From the NCBI GenBank assembly GCA_016286055.1, contig JAEERW010000014.1, positions 1 to 64,000 on the forward strand: a stretch of 64,000 nt of DNA, read 5' to 3'. Every line of letters starts with the position of its first letter. The stretch's first letter is position 1. Both the position numbers and the translations under genes were made by a program. The notes below the pieces were generated by a model. It searched no databases, was not told where the DNA came from, and was given only the letters and a program-made list of their open reading frames with translations. Of this stretch, positions 8,202 to 16,598 are shown one piece after another. The DNA is from Bacteroidales bacterium (GTDB lineage: Bacteria; Bacteroidota; Bacteroidia; Bacteroidales; UBA3824).

Positions 8202-9021
8202 ATTTAAATACAATCATATCTGCAAGTTGAAGAAAATAATCGTTAGACCAAATGTCGAGGGTAGAGCGGTCGAAGACAAATCCCTTAACATCTTGTTTTA
8301 CTAATTCAATTGATGCGGTAGAGAGTTTTTCTTTTAGTAATTTTATGAAAGTATCTTTGTCGATTGATTCACCGTCAAATTCGCGGATTCGCTCTTGTAA
8401 ATGATTAAAATCTAACGGAATACGATTTCGAATATACCACTCAAAATCGTACCAATCGCGACCTTTGATTCTGCGTTGCCATTTGCGGTAAACGAGGGCG
8501 TGCATTTTTCCGGCGTAAAGTGCGGGCAACGAAAAGCAACGGGTCATAAACGAAAATGGTTTCATCAAGAGTTTTTGTTCGGTATCGAATGCCAATGGAG
8601 GATTTGTGTCAAGTTCAATTTTAATTTTAACTAATTTCTTAGTATTGAATTTGATATCGTACACTTCGGTGCCTTCTTTTAAAAAAGCCGATTCTACGCG
8701 ACCGAATATTTTTTTATCCTTTTTTGTGATTTCAACATCGTGACCTGCTGCGTGAAATTCTCTTACCAAGTCGTCGAAATAGTCTTCAAGATGAATGTCG
8801 TTGCGTTTTTCAATGAGTGAAAAATCCATATCTTCCGAAAATCTCGGCAAGTTGTGAAATATTCTTAAACAAGTGCCGCCGTAAAATGCCGCGTGTTTGA
8901 AAAATCCACCTCGGCTAAGACCTGCAAGTGCTATTCTCTGCATTACTTCTTGCACAGCGTTTGGCGTTGCTGTACCTTGATTATCAGAATATTCTGCTAA
9001 CATTTCTTCGAAAACACTCAT
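8200..9021 (-). CDS. AbiEii-type nucleotidyltransferase toxin
   Basis: This 273-aa protein is the toxin of a type IV AbiE-like system. The nucleotidyltransferase core GGTCLRIFHNLPRFSEDMDF (residues about 48-67) holds the paired acidic residues, and KGRDWYDFEWY in the second half matches the conserved basic/acidic motif of AbiEii proteins. AbiE toxins inhibit growth by modifying RNA, with tRNA 3'-end modification shown for related MenT toxins, and they can abort phage infection. The ATG overlaps the stop of the upstream antitoxin gene by 4 bp, indicating translational coupling. Confidence 0.92.
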   Translation of the reverse strand: MSVFEEMLAEYSDNQGTATPNAVQEVMQRIALAGLSRGGFFKHAAFYGGTCLRIFHNLPRFSEDMDFSLIEKRNDIHLEDYFDDLVREFHAAGHDVEITKKDKKIFGRVESAFLKEGTEVYDIKFNTKKLVKIKIELDTNPPLAFDTEQKLLMKPFSFMTRCFSLPALYAGKMHALVYRKWQRRIKGRDWYDFEWYIRNRIPLDFNHLQERIREFDGESIDKDTFIKLLKEKLSTASIELVKQDVKGFVFDRSTLDIWSNDYFLQLADMIVFK

Positions 9022-9647
9022 CGCTTGATTATTTTTAAAAGGTTATTAAAAATATTTTGTTTGATGCCATTGGCGGCGCATTGTTCTATAATGTGGCAAT
9101 TAAAATCGGGAAGCACATCGATATCGAATCGCATATCCTCTTCTAAATAACGGTAAAGTCCCGAAGTAGAATTTGACGGAACGTACGAATCATATATTAT
9201 TGTATCACATAATGCCTTTTCGGGTGTGGCTATTTGACTGCATACATCGTTTTCTTCAATGAGTTTAATGCCAATAGGATAATAATCTTTGTTAACTTGG
9301 TGATAATCAAAATTTCCCAACTTGTTTTCAAACGTTCTGGAACGCTTGGTAGTGATGGAAGTTACTGTAAAAACCTGTTCAGGAATAAGGCCATACCATC
9401 TTAACGCCCATTGCAACGATACATACGATGGACCATATATATGATTGGCACACAGACATATATCTATATCTCTACCCGATACTTCTTTGTTTACCACATA
9501 GAGACCACGTTTGAGACGGATTATTTGTCCGTCCTTTTCCAACGCTCTAACTTTTTCATCCGTTGCTGATAAATTATTATAGCACGATTGAATAATGTCA
9601 GATGTTACAGGCACGTTTCTGAATATGGTAAGCGGGTTTTTCTTCAT
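9018..9647 (-). CDS. AbiEi-type antitoxin and transcriptional autorepressor
   Basis: The 209-aa product begins with a winged-helix region (residues about 25-55: KVRALEKDGQIIRLKRGLYVV) typical of AbiEi. This is followed by the antitoxin domain, with YGPSYVSLQWALRWYGLIPE, VFTVTSITTKRSR and ATPEKALCDTIIYD. AbiEi proteins neutralise AbiEii without stable complex formation and repress their own operon by binding inverted repeats. A 13-bp-arm inverted repeat lies 21-63 bp upstream of this start and is a good operator candidate. Translationally coupled to the toxin (4-bp overlap). Confidence 0.92.
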   Translation of the reverse strand: MKKNPLTIFRNVPVTSDIIQSCYNNLSATDEKVRALEKDGQIIRLKRGLYVVNKEVSGRDIDICLCANHIYGPSYVSLQWALRWYGLIPEQVFTVTSITTKRSRTFENKLGNFDYHQVNKDYYPIGIKLIEENDVCSQIATPEKALCDTIIYDSYVPSNSTSGLYRYLEEDMRFDIDVLPDFNCHIIEQCAANGIKQNIFNNLLKIIKR

Positions 9648-9667
9648 AGCGCCACAAAGTTTATAAA

Positions 9668-9710
9668 TTTTGCACAGAAATCCAAAAAATTCTTGGTTTT
9701 CTGTGCAAAA
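9668..9710. promoter_or_regulatory. Inverted repeat, probable AbiEi operator
   Basis: Perfect 13-bp arms TTTTGCACAGAAA (9668-9680) and TTTCTGTGCAAAA (9698-9710) flank a 17-bp spacer that is itself partly palindromic (CCAA...TTGG). On the minus strand the upstream arm overlaps a TATTTTTG -7-like element, so a bound repressor would block abiE transcription. Assignment as operator is inference from AbiEi autoregulation. Confidence 0.65.
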
Positions 9711-9728
9711 ATAGTAATTTTTTTAACG

Positions 9729-9753
9729 GATAATAACCAAAAAGGTTATTATC
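9729..9753. repeat. Perfect inverted repeat between the GNAT and abiE genes
   Basis: GATAATAACC and GGTTATTATC flank AAAAA. It lies 15 bp beyond the GNAT stop codon and about 80 bp upstream of abiEi. There is no T-run on the minus strand, so it is a poor terminator. It could be a second regulator site. Confidence 0.6.
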
Positions 9754-9767
9754 TATCAAAATTTTTG

Positions 9768-10301
9768 CTATTTTTTCGGCACATACACCATTCCGGTGCA
9801 GAGGCAGTTGAAGCGTTTGGTGCGTTGGAGGATGTCGAAATTGGCGCAGGTTTCGCAGCCTTTCCAAAATTCCTCGTCGGTGGTGAGTTCCGAAAATGTT
9901 ACGGGTTCGTAGCCAAGGGCGGTGTTGATGCGCATTACGGCGAGACTTGTGGTGAGTCCGAATATCTTGGCATTGGGATACTTGTCGCGCGAAAGGTTGA
10001 AACATTCGCGTTTGATGGCGGTGGCTAGACCTTTGCCTCGGAATTTTGGGTTTACAATTAATCCCGAATGAGATATAAAAGTATCGTTTTGCCATGTGGC
10101 AATGTAACAAAATCCTGCGATTTCGTTGCCGGCAAGAGCTATAACAGCCTTTCCTTCGGAGATTTTTTCGCGGATGTATTCGGGTGTGCGGTGTGCAAGA
10201 CCTGAGTTTTTTGATTTAGCCGCCTCGTCGATAAGTTGCGATATTGCCTCGGCATATTTGAGGTCGTCGTTTGTGGCGCGGATGATGGTTATTTCTGACA
10301 T
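9768..10301 (-). CDS. GNAT-family N-acetyltransferase with cysteine-rich tail
   Basis: The frame opens at 10364, but MSEITIIRATNDDL at 10301 looks like a typical GNAT start and gives 177 aa. The acetyl-CoA loop is visible as VNPKFRGKGLATAIKRE, followed by IFGLTTSLAVMRINTALGYEP, the usual final strand-helix of the fold. The C-terminus has four cysteines in CETCANFD...NCLCTGMVYVP, which could bind metal. The substrate is unknown. A TAACTTTG -7-like element lies at 10431-10438 on the minus strand, 130 bp upstream, so the longer start cannot be excluded. Confidence 0.8.
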   Translation of the reverse strand: MSEITIIRATNDDLKYAEAISQLIDEAAKSKNSGLAHRTPEYIREKISEGKAVIALAGNEIAGFCYIATWQNDTFISHSGLIVNPKFRGKGLATAIKRECFNLSRDKYPNAKIFGLTTSLAVMRINTALGYEPVTFSELTTDEEFWKGCETCANFDILQRTKRFNCLCTGMVYVPKK

Positions 10302-10483
10302 GATGATTGTTTGTGTTTTATCTATTATTCTTGTTCTTGGTATATAATGTTCGGCTTTCGCCAAGTTGTATTTCGTCGTAAAGGGTCATGGGTGATTCTT
10401 TTATCGCCTTAATTGTTAATGTTTACTGGGCAAAGTTAGGGAAAATAATAATACTATGGAGATAATTTGTAGAAAATGTATGA

Positions 10484-11380
10484 TTATTCTATTTGTTCAA
10501 TTGTATAAAAAATGCTGTCTTGATGGGTTTGAAGATAGGTGAGGAGTTTGTAGACTGGTTTGTAATATATCTTTTTATCATAATAAGCATGATTAATGAT
10601 GGCAGCTTCGGGTTGACTATTTGCTGGCCAATTGACATCGGGAAATTCCATTACAGGGTTGCCGTTTTGGTCGGTGATGGTTAAGCGTAGGTTTTCAGGG
10701 TAACGTTTTGTGGTTTTGAAGTTAGCTGTTACATTGTTTTTTTGATCCAGAGACAATAATAATTCTATTGGATTTGCATTGTCGTTTAGGCATTTGATGG
10801 TGATAAATGTGGTTTTGTTGTCGATGGGAAAATTACGTTCAAGATATGCAATCGGATTTTGGTCATCTCTGAAATTCAAAAAAAAATACAATGCGTTACC
10901 CACTATAATTGTTGTGGCAATTATTATAAGTGTCTGTTTAAATTTGTAGGCTTGGGATTTAATTTTTGATTTTTTTTCGCATACTTTTTTAAAAGTTTCG
11001 TCAAACTGTTTCAAATAGTTTTTTATGTCGGGATATTGTTCATATTCAATCAGTTGCTGTCTGATATTCTGAATTGTTGGCAGATATTGTTCCTCTTTTG
11101 ATTTTTCACGGTTTTTAATTAAACTAATTGTAGTCTTTACGATTGTTATCAAAGCGCAAAGTACAAAAGTATCCAAAAAAATATCTCCGCTATTATCAGT
11201 TAGATATATTATGTATGGTATTATGTTGATAACTACGAATAGCAATAAAATCATCCAAATCATTCTATGATTGTTATAGATTATCTGGTTGAAACTGATG
11301 GGATAGTCGTTTCTGTATTGAATTAGATTGGATTCTAATTCCGACATTTGATTGTAACAATTTGTTTTTGTATTTTCCAT
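10484..11380 (-). CDS. Membrane protein of duplicated cluster, long form
   Basis: This 298-aa protein has no family name I recognise. It has a short cytoplasmic N-terminus (NLIQYRNDYPISFNQII), two membrane segments (about 43-60 and 70-88), a charged cytoplasmic helical region with YEQYPDIKNYLKQFDE, a third membrane segment (LIIIATTIIVGNALYFFL, about 149-166) and an outer domain of about 130 aa with LRLTITDQNGNPVM. The first 170 residues are homologous to the 178-aa protein at 12836-13372, which lacks the outer domain. It starts 5 bp after the zinc-ribbon gene 11386-12768, so the two are an operon. Confidence 0.75.
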   Translation of the reverse strand: MENTKTNCYNQMSELESNLIQYRNDYPISFNQIIYNNHRMIWMILLLFVVINIIPYIIYLTDNSGDIFLDTFVLCALITIVKTTISLIKNREKSKEEQYLPTIQNIRQQLIEYEQYPDIKNYLKQFDETFKKVCEKKSKIKSQAYKFKQTLIIIATTIIVGNALYFFLNFRDDQNPIAYLERNFPIDNKTTFITIKCLNDNANPIELLLSLDQKNNVTANFKTTKRYPENLRLTITDQNGNPVMEFPDVNWPANSQPEAAIINHAYYDKKIYYKPVYKLLTYLQTHQDSIFYTIEQIE

Positions 11381-11385
11381 ATTTT

Positions 11386-12768
11386 TCAGTTTGGAGAATA
11401 TAGACGGTAAGACTTTGCATTATTCACAATATATTTGATATCTTGCATGTTATATTCCATAAAAATATTAAAGTCTAAGTAAAAATATCGTTCGCCGTTA
11501 GATGATATAGATAACTTTTTTTCGTTGTGGAAAGCATAATCGTATTCGCTTATTTCCCAATCGTCGCGGATTCCTAATGTTTGTATTTCTTGTCCATTAT
11601 CATCCAATAAAACCATTTTTAAATCCTTAAGCATATATTTGTTTTCGGGCGAAGTTAAAATCATTTTTACTTTGTTAACTCTGATGGTAATACTTCTTTT
11701 ATAGTATGACCGGCAAAATGTCAATACCGCATTATTTGGTGTGGTATAACCATAAAGATGATTGTCGGTGGTATCGCTGCGTAGTGTTATCTTTGTGTCT
11801 AACAATGCTTCCGGCATATATCTGTCTTTGCCAATTAACGCTGCTATGCCTAAAACAATTGCTGTTATAATGGTTAGCACGACTGCCAATCGTGTGCATA
11901 AATGTCTTCTTCGTTTTGAACGTTCGGCCTTAAAATGTTGAATTTCTGTTTGATACTCTTGCAATAGCTTTATTGCTTCGGAATTATTGCCATATAGTAT
12001 GGTTGTTTGTCGCATAAACAATTCATAATTGGCGAGAGCTGTTGACAAGTTTTTAACGTCTTTTACAACTTGTGAATTAGATTCAGTATACATCTTGATA
12101 GGAACCTGTACTAATATTAAAGAGAATATTAAAACTAAGATAAATATTGGAGTATAATCCCATTGGGCAAGAATCCAAAACAGCCAGAAAACCAGCAACG
12201 CAAGCAAGCTTATCGGGGATAAAAAATCCAATAGCACTTGTGAAAATTTCAGTTTAGGTTGATTTTTTAAATTAGAGATGCTATTGTTGATATTTTCAAT
12301 TAAGTTTTTGATATTAAGTTCATTGTCGCGTTGTTCGTGGAATACGTGTCCGCAGTTGGAGCAGATATGGCTTATGAGCGGTAATGGTGCGCCACAGTCG
12401 GGACAGGTTTTGATTTCGGTACGCTCTCTACTTGTTTTGAGATTTTCGGCGCGGATAATGTCGGCTTCATCTCCCGAAATATCAATGCGTTTGAAATCTC
12501 CGTCGTGTTCCAATGTTACACCGCAAAACATACACTTGTCGCTGATGAGCGGTATCTGTGCACCGCAGTGAGGACAACTTCGCAGTTCTTCTTTGGTGAA
12601 GGATTGCAGACGTTTATGCAGGGCGTCGTCGAGGTATTGGTTTATTTCAGTTTCGGAAACGCCTTCTTTTATCGCGGCATCCACAATGGTCTTCCGCTCG
12701 GTGTAGGTTAGAATCCTATCGCTGAGGGCAAGTTTGGTGAGGTTTACTATTTTTTGCGGAATGGACAT
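11386..12768 (-). CDS. Double zinc-ribbon membrane protein, copy 2
   Basis: The 460-aa protein starts with a helical domain of about 50 aa (SDRILTYTERKTIVDAAIKE) that resembles the N-terminus of the kinase at 22374-24410. Two zinc ribbons follow: C65/C68/C79/C82 and C122/C125/C136/C139. Then come two membrane segments (about 185-225), a cytoplasmic helical region (NSEAIKLLQEYQTEIQ), a third membrane segment (LAVVLTIITAIVLGIAALIG) and an outer domain with LKMVLLDDNGQEI. All eight cysteines are at the same positions as in its paralogue at 13398-14807. Function unknown; the layout suggests a cytoplasmic zinc-bound module connected to an outer sensor. It has its own -7 element at 12786. Confidence 0.78.
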   Translation of the reverse strand: MSIPQKIVNLTKLALSDRILTYTERKTIVDAAIKEGVSETEINQYLDDALHKRLQSFTKEELRSCPHCGAQIPLISDKCMFCGVTLEHDGDFKRIDISGDEADIIRAENLKTSRERTEIKTCPDCGAPLPLISHICSNCGHVFHEQRDNELNIKNLIENINNSISNLKNQPKLKFSQVLLDFLSPISLLALLVFWLFWILAQWDYTPIFILVLIFSLILVQVPIKMYTESNSQVVKDVKNLSTALANYELFMRQTTILYGNNSEAIKLLQEYQTEIQHFKAERSKRRRHLCTRLAVVLTIITAIVLGIAALIGKDRYMPEALLDTKITLRSDTTDNHLYGYTTPNNAVLTFCRSYYKRSITIRVNKVKMILTSPENKYMLKDLKMVLLDDNGQEIQTLGIRDDWEISEYDYAFHNEKKLSISSNGERYFYLDFNIFMEYNMQDIKYIVNNAKSYRLYSPN

Positions 12769-12785
12769 GGGTGTAGTTTATTGGG

Positions 12786-12814
12786 CAAAGATAGAGAAAA
12801 ATAAAAAAATGCAA
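12786..12814 (-). promoter_or_regulatory. Promoter of second zinc-ribbon operon
   Basis: Minus-strand TATCTTTG (12786-12793) with TTG 18 bp upstream (12812-12814), about 18 bp before the ATG at 12768. Confidence 0.6.
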
Positions 12815-12835
12815 TCTATATAGTTCTTAAAAAAA

Positions 12836-13372
12836 TTATATTGTATGAAATTTAACTAACAAATATATTACTACGAAAAGTACCACAAATGTATAAAAAC
12901 CTATGACAATGAGTTTGAAGCGTTTGCGAAGTTGTTGTTTGTATTCTGTGGTGGATTTTATTTGTTTTTCATATCGGGCAAGGTATTTTTTAACATCTGG
13001 ATAATCTGAGTAATTTGCAAGGAGAGCTTTTGTATTGTTGATCATTTTTAGAACATCCCTTTTTTCTTTTTTGGGTTTCCTTGTTATCTTTTTATATGCC
13101 TCTATAAGATTATCCATAATTGAGAGTGGTACTATATATAAAGCTATAAATCCAAAAATAAATCCAAAAATAATAATATAATAAAATTCATTTTTAGAAG
13201 AATAATTTGTAATAGATAAAACCAAACAAATTGCTAAGGTAATACATGCTACAATATGCAAGTTTTTAATTACCATGGAGCCGAAATTAACAGGATATGT
13301 TAGTTTATACTCTCTTAAAAGGTCTTCTAAGGTGTTGATTGTTTGAAGAAAAAAAGTTTTGTTTTGATTCAT
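12836..13372 (-). CDS. Membrane protein of duplicated cluster, short form
   Basis: The 178-aa protein has two membrane segments (about 37-55 and 63-84), a basic cytoplasmic stretch (KKITRKPKKEKRDVLK), a helical part with YSDYPDVKKYLARYEKQ and a third membrane segment near the end (VIGFYTFVVLFVVIYLLV). It aligns along its full length with the first 170 residues of the protein at 10484-11380 but ends after the third membrane segment, so the outer domain is absent. It follows the first zinc-ribbon gene by 25 bp. Function unknown. Confidence 0.72.
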   Translation of the reverse strand: MNQNKTFFLQTINTLEDLLREYKLTYPVNFGSMVIKNLHIVACITLAICLVLSITNYSSKNEFYYIIIFGFIFGFIALYIVPLSIMDNLIEAYKKITRKPKKEKRDVLKMINNTKALLANYSDYPDVKKYLARYEKQIKSTTEYKQQLRKRFKLIVIGFYTFVVLFVVIYLLVKFHTI

Positions 13373-13397
13373 AGTTGAGTGTGGTTATAAGATTATT

Positions 13398-14807
13398 TTA
13401 TGGTTCTGTATTAATTGAGAAGTAGCATACTTTTTCTACATTCTGTTTTAGTTCGTCTAAGTTATATGGCTTAGTTTCGATAGAAAACTTGGTTTCTAAA
13501 CATCCATTATGAGCACTAAGCCAGTCGAAGAATTCACGTTCGTCGTACATGTCGTGTATAGATAGACGAGGTAGATTTTCTCCGCATATATTAAATGCAC
13601 TGTCGTAGAGTATTAAATGAATATTTTCCATATTATCCCATACCCTTTCACCTGTAGATTCAAGTTCAATGTTTGAAATATTTAAGCCGTAAGATATAGT
13701 TGAGTCTCTATTAGTAATCGCATCAATCGTCAGTATTGCATCGTTTTTAATGCTGAAATATTTGGTGCATATACTGTCGACAGGCATTTCAGGATTTGGT
13801 TTGATGTTTTTAATATATATAATTTTTACAACTTCCTTGAAAATTACATCATTTTTATGAGATTTTGTTAGATTCTTAAACGGATGCAGTGGAACAATAA
13901 TAGCAATTAAAAATATAAGTGCAATACTAATAGTGTATTTGATAGCAAATTTTCTGTTGCGTTTGTCTCTTTGTTCCTTGTGAATATCTATTAGTTTAGC
14001 ATATTCACTCAAAAGTGTTTTTGCCTCTTGGTTGCTACCGTAGAGGGTTTCAATTTGACGTATATACATCTCCATGCTAAAAATGGCATTGAAATATTGT
14101 ATATCTATCTGATTTTTAGATAAAGTGTCAAAGTTTTCTTTAGTTTGAACATATTCAATTAGAAAAGCTGGTCCAGCCGATACTAAAAGCCCTCCTATAA
14201 TTATTATAAACCCAGGCCAAATACAATACAATATGGCCATTCCTAAACACACATATATTATTCGTAACATAATTACTTGTCCATATGTGTTTTTAGGGCA
14301 ATTTGATATTTCTTTGATACTTTGTTTGATGTTATTTATAAGATTACGGATATTGAGTTCAGAATCGGTTTGTTCGTGGAGCACGTGTCCACAGTTTGTG
14401 CAAATGTTGCTGATGAGTGGATATGGTGCACCGCAGTCGGGACAAGTTTTGATATTTTGTTTTTCTTGTTTTGTTCGAAGGTTTTCTCTACGGATAATGT
14501 CGGCTTCGTATCCGGTAATATCTAATTTGCTTATGCCTGTTGGTTTTTCCAAATTGTTTCCGCAAAACAGACATGTTTCCGATACCAATGGAATTTGTGC
14601 ACCGCAAAACGGACAACTTTTGAGTTCTTCTTTGGTGTAGGATTGTAGACGTTGGTGAAGGGCGTTGTCGAGATATAAGTTTATTTCCTTTTCTGAAACG
14701 CCTTCTTTGATGGCAGCGTCAACAATGGTTCGCCGCTCGGTGTAGGTAAGAATTCTATCACTGAGTGCAAGTTTGGTGAGGTCTGATATTTTTTGAGGTA
14801 TAGGCAT
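13398..14807 (-). CDS. Double zinc-ribbon membrane protein, copy 1
   Basis: The frame opens at 14837, but the promoter overlaps that extension and the paralogue aligns from MPIPQKISDL at 14807, giving 469 aa. The N-terminal helical domain (SDRILTYTERRTIVDAAIKE) is followed by two zinc ribbons, C65/C68/C79/C82 and C122/C125/C136/C139. A membrane hairpin (about 180-225), a cytoplasmic helical part (GSNQEAKTLLSEYAKLIDIH), a third membrane segment (IALIFLIAIIVPL) and an outer domain of about 145 aa follow. The N-terminal 140 residues are nearly identical to copy 2; the outer domains are strongly diverged. Function unknown. Confidence 0.78.
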   Translation of the reverse strand: MPIPQKISDLTKLALSDRILTYTERRTIVDAAIKEGVSEKEINLYLDNALHQRLQSYTKEELKSCPFCGAQIPLVSETCLFCGNNLEKPTGISKLDITGYEADIIRRENLRTKQEKQNIKTCPDCGAPYPLISNICTNCGHVLHEQTDSELNIRNLINNIKQSIKEISNCPKNTYGQVIMLRIIYVCLGMAILYCIWPGFIIIIGGLLVSAGPAFLIEYVQTKENFDTLSKNQIDIQYFNAIFSMEMYIRQIETLYGSNQEAKTLLSEYAKLIDIHKEQRDKRNRKFAIKYTISIALIFLIAIIVPLHPFKNLTKSHKNDVIFKEVVKIIYIKNIKPNPEMPVDSICTKYFSIKNDAILTIDAITNRDSTISYGLNISNIELESTGERVWDNMENIHLILYDSAFNICGENLPRLSIHDMYDEREFFDWLSAHNGCLETKFSIETKPYNLDELKQNVEKVCYFSINTEP

Positions 14808-14826
14808 AGGGTATATTATTGTTTGG

Positions 14827-14857
14827 CAAATATACACTTAATTTTTCTAATAATCAA
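14827..14857 (-). promoter_or_regulatory. Promoter of first zinc-ribbon operon
   Basis: Minus-strand TATATTTG (14827-14834) with TTG 20 bp upstream (14855-14857). It places the transcription start near the 14807 ATG and rules out the longer reading frame. Confidence 0.65.
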
Positions 14858-14872
14858 TACTTGATAAAAAAA

Positions 14873-14917
14873 AACTTCGTCCTTAACTATGTTTTTTTAC
14901 CACTTAGGGACGAAGTT
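14873..14917. repeat. Third copy of the CCTTAACT hairpin repeat
   Basis: AACTTCGTCCTTAA (14873-14886) pairs with TTAGGGACGAAGTT (14904-14917), 13 of 14 positions. The core CCTTAACT...ACTTAGGG matches the tandem pair at 5311-5416. It lies between the first zinc-ribbon promoter and the tRNA-Leu terminator. Confidence 0.75.
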
Positions 14918-14930
14918 CTTTGATTTATGA

Positions 14931-14965
14931 CAAACAAAAAAGGCAGAACTTTTAATTCTGCCTTT
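14931..14965 (-). terminator. Terminator after tRNA-Leu
   Basis: On the minus strand AAAGGCAGAA and TTCTGCCTTT form a 10-bp stem with a 7-nt loop, followed by a T-rich tail. It begins 3 nt after the tRNA. Confidence 0.85.
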
Positions 14966-14967
14966 CG

Positions 14968-15053
14968 TGCCCGAAACAAGAGTTGAACTTGCACCCCATA
15001 TTACTGGGACATGCCCCTCAAACATGCGCGTCTACCAATTCCGCCATCCGGGC
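14968..15053 (-). tRNA. tRNA-Leu(GAG)
   Basis: An 86-nt class II tRNA read on the minus strand. The acceptor GCCCGGA pairs with TTTCGGGC's last seven bases (one G-T pair), the anticodon loop TTGAGGG gives GAG, there is a long variable arm (TCCCAGTAATATGGG), and the T arm is GCAAG-TTCAACT-CTTGT. CCA is not encoded. Confidence 0.95.
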
Positions 15054-15074
15054 TTGTCTTTGTTTTTGACGATG

Positions 15075-15105
15075 CAAAGGTAGAGCGTTTTTTTTATTCT
15101 CCAAA
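15075..15105 (-). promoter_or_regulatory. tRNA-Leu promoter
   Basis: Minus-strand TTTG (15102-15105), exactly 19 bp, then TACCTTTG (15075-15082): a full Bacteroidota housekeeping promoter 21 bp upstream of the tRNA. Confidence 0.85.
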
Positions 15106-15168
15106 ACTTTTGTGAAGTTTTTTTGTGTTTTTTGTCACTTTTTTTTGAAGATGTTGCTAATGTACTTA

Positions 15169-16584
15169 TTATTTGATGTATTTGAACTCGATACGTCGGT
15201 TTATTTTGCGGTTATCTTCCGAAGTGTTGGGTACAAGGGGTTCAAGATATGCCTTCGATTGTGTAACAATGCGGTCGGCGCTGATGCCCCGTTCCATGAG
15301 CTGCTGCTTTGCAAATCCTGCACGGCGGAGAGCAACCTTGTAGTTGGCTTCGTAAGAACCGATGTCGCAGGTATGACCTACGATCATAATTTTTTTCTCG
15401 GGATTTTCTTTCATGTCTTCGGCTATCTGGTTGAGATAGTTCTGATAGCGTGTGTTGAGAATGGCGGTGGAGTCGTTGAAGGCAAACTGCATGTTGAAAC
15501 CGTTGAGCGAGAGTTCTTTCTTAACGTCGATAACAACTACTTGGGTGTCGGCGGGTTGAGTTTCTATATCGGCCACAAACGGTTCTGGTTCGGGCTCTAT
15601 TATTTGCAGTTCTGAATCGTCTACGTTGGCAATGAGTGCGGCATCGGGTATTGTGATGATTTCGATGTGGATGGGTTTTTCGGTGGGTTTCTTCTTGTGC
15701 TCAAAAATATTGCCGATATTGTATGCCACACCTACCATTACACCGGCAGATATTGTGTGCATTTTGTCGACAGTGGATGATGAGCAAACACCGTTGTAGG
15801 TGGGATTATGATATGCGTCGGCGCTCATGCAGTCGGGATTGTAAATGTATGAATTTTGTGCTTTTGCCACAGAATTAACGCCGTAGGCAAAATAAAAACC
15901 TGCCGTTGCGCTCCATTCTTTTGTGAGGCAGTACGCACCACCCACTTGTAAATATGGTGATATTGATGGTTTTAGTTCAAAATAACCGTTGAAATCTTGC
16001 GCAGTGTATTCGTGGTGTTGGGGCATTCCTTTAAGTTCGAGTTTGTATTCGGGATAGTAGCCTCGTGTTTCCAAATAGCCCGATTTGGTTTTGTAGTTGC
16101 CCGACAATGCAAATGACACCACTACGCCAACGCCGCCGGTAACTTTAAATTTTTTGCCTATTTCGTGCTGGTAGTATCCGCCCACGGGAATTCCCAAGGA
16201 GAAAATATTCTGACTCTCTTTCAAGTCGTTGAAATATGTGCGGTGAGTGTAAGTTTTTGATTCTTCGTCGATAGCGTTTTCGATAGATTCTATACCGTTG
16301 AGTTTGGCTGATGTGTTGATATAATTGAGCATTATTCCTGCCGATGCACCAAAATTGTCGGTGAAGAAGTGTGTGAGTCCACCAGTGAACATTCCACCCA
16401 ATCCTATGCCTTTGTTTCCGAACGAACCGAGGTCGTAGCAGAGGTTGTGCATTCCTCCTCCGAGCGAGGCGTAAATATAAGTGGTGGGTTCGCAGATGTT
16501 GTCGGGTTTAGCCTTCTTCTTAGTCTGCGCTTGCAACATTGTGGCTCCAAATGCCATTATTATTATGAGAATTATATTTTTCAT
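15169..16584 (-). CDS. OmpA-family outer membrane protein
   Basis: The 471-aa protein has a cleavable signal peptide (MKNIILIIIMAFGATMLQAQ). An outer-membrane beta-barrel-like region with alternating aromatic strands (ASLGGGMHNLCYDLG, ITGGV-type segments) spans about residues 30-290. The C-terminal OmpA-like peptidoglycan-binding domain (about 365-470) shows IMIVGHTCDIGSYEANYKVALRRA and ISADRIVTQSKA with NRKINRRIEFKYI at the end. It should link the outer membrane to the cell wall. It is the last gene of a four-gene minus-strand operon and follows the T9SS-type gene by 14 bp. Confidence 0.9.
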   Translation of the reverse strand: MKNIILIIIMAFGATMLQAQTKKKAKPDNICEPTTYIYASLGGGMHNLCYDLGSFGNKGIGLGGMFTGGLTHFFTDNFGASAGIMLNYINTSAKLNGIESIENAIDEESKTYTHRTYFNDLKESQNIFSLGIPVGGYYQHEIGKKFKVTGGVGVVVSFALSGNYKTKSGYLETRGYYPEYKLELKGMPQHHEYTAQDFNGYFELKPSISPYLQVGGAYCLTKEWSATAGFYFAYGVNSVAKAQNSYIYNPDCMSADAYHNPTYNGVCSSSTVDKMHTISAGVMVGVAYNIGNIFEHKKKPTEKPIHIEIITIPDAALIANVDDSELQIIEPEPEPFVADIETQPADTQVVVIDVKKELSLNGFNMQFAFNDSTAILNTRYQNYLNQIAEDMKENPEKKIMIVGHTCDIGSYEANYKVALRRAGFAKQQLMERGISADRIVTQSKAYLEPLVPNTSEDNRKINRRIEFKYIK

Positions 16585-16598
16585 TGTAAATCAGATTA

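Noticed and set aside
10365-10483. Gap between the GNAT gene and the membrane protein gene
   Set aside because: Only a -7-like TAACTTTG at 10431-10438 on the minus strand; no coding frame or hairpin that I could support.
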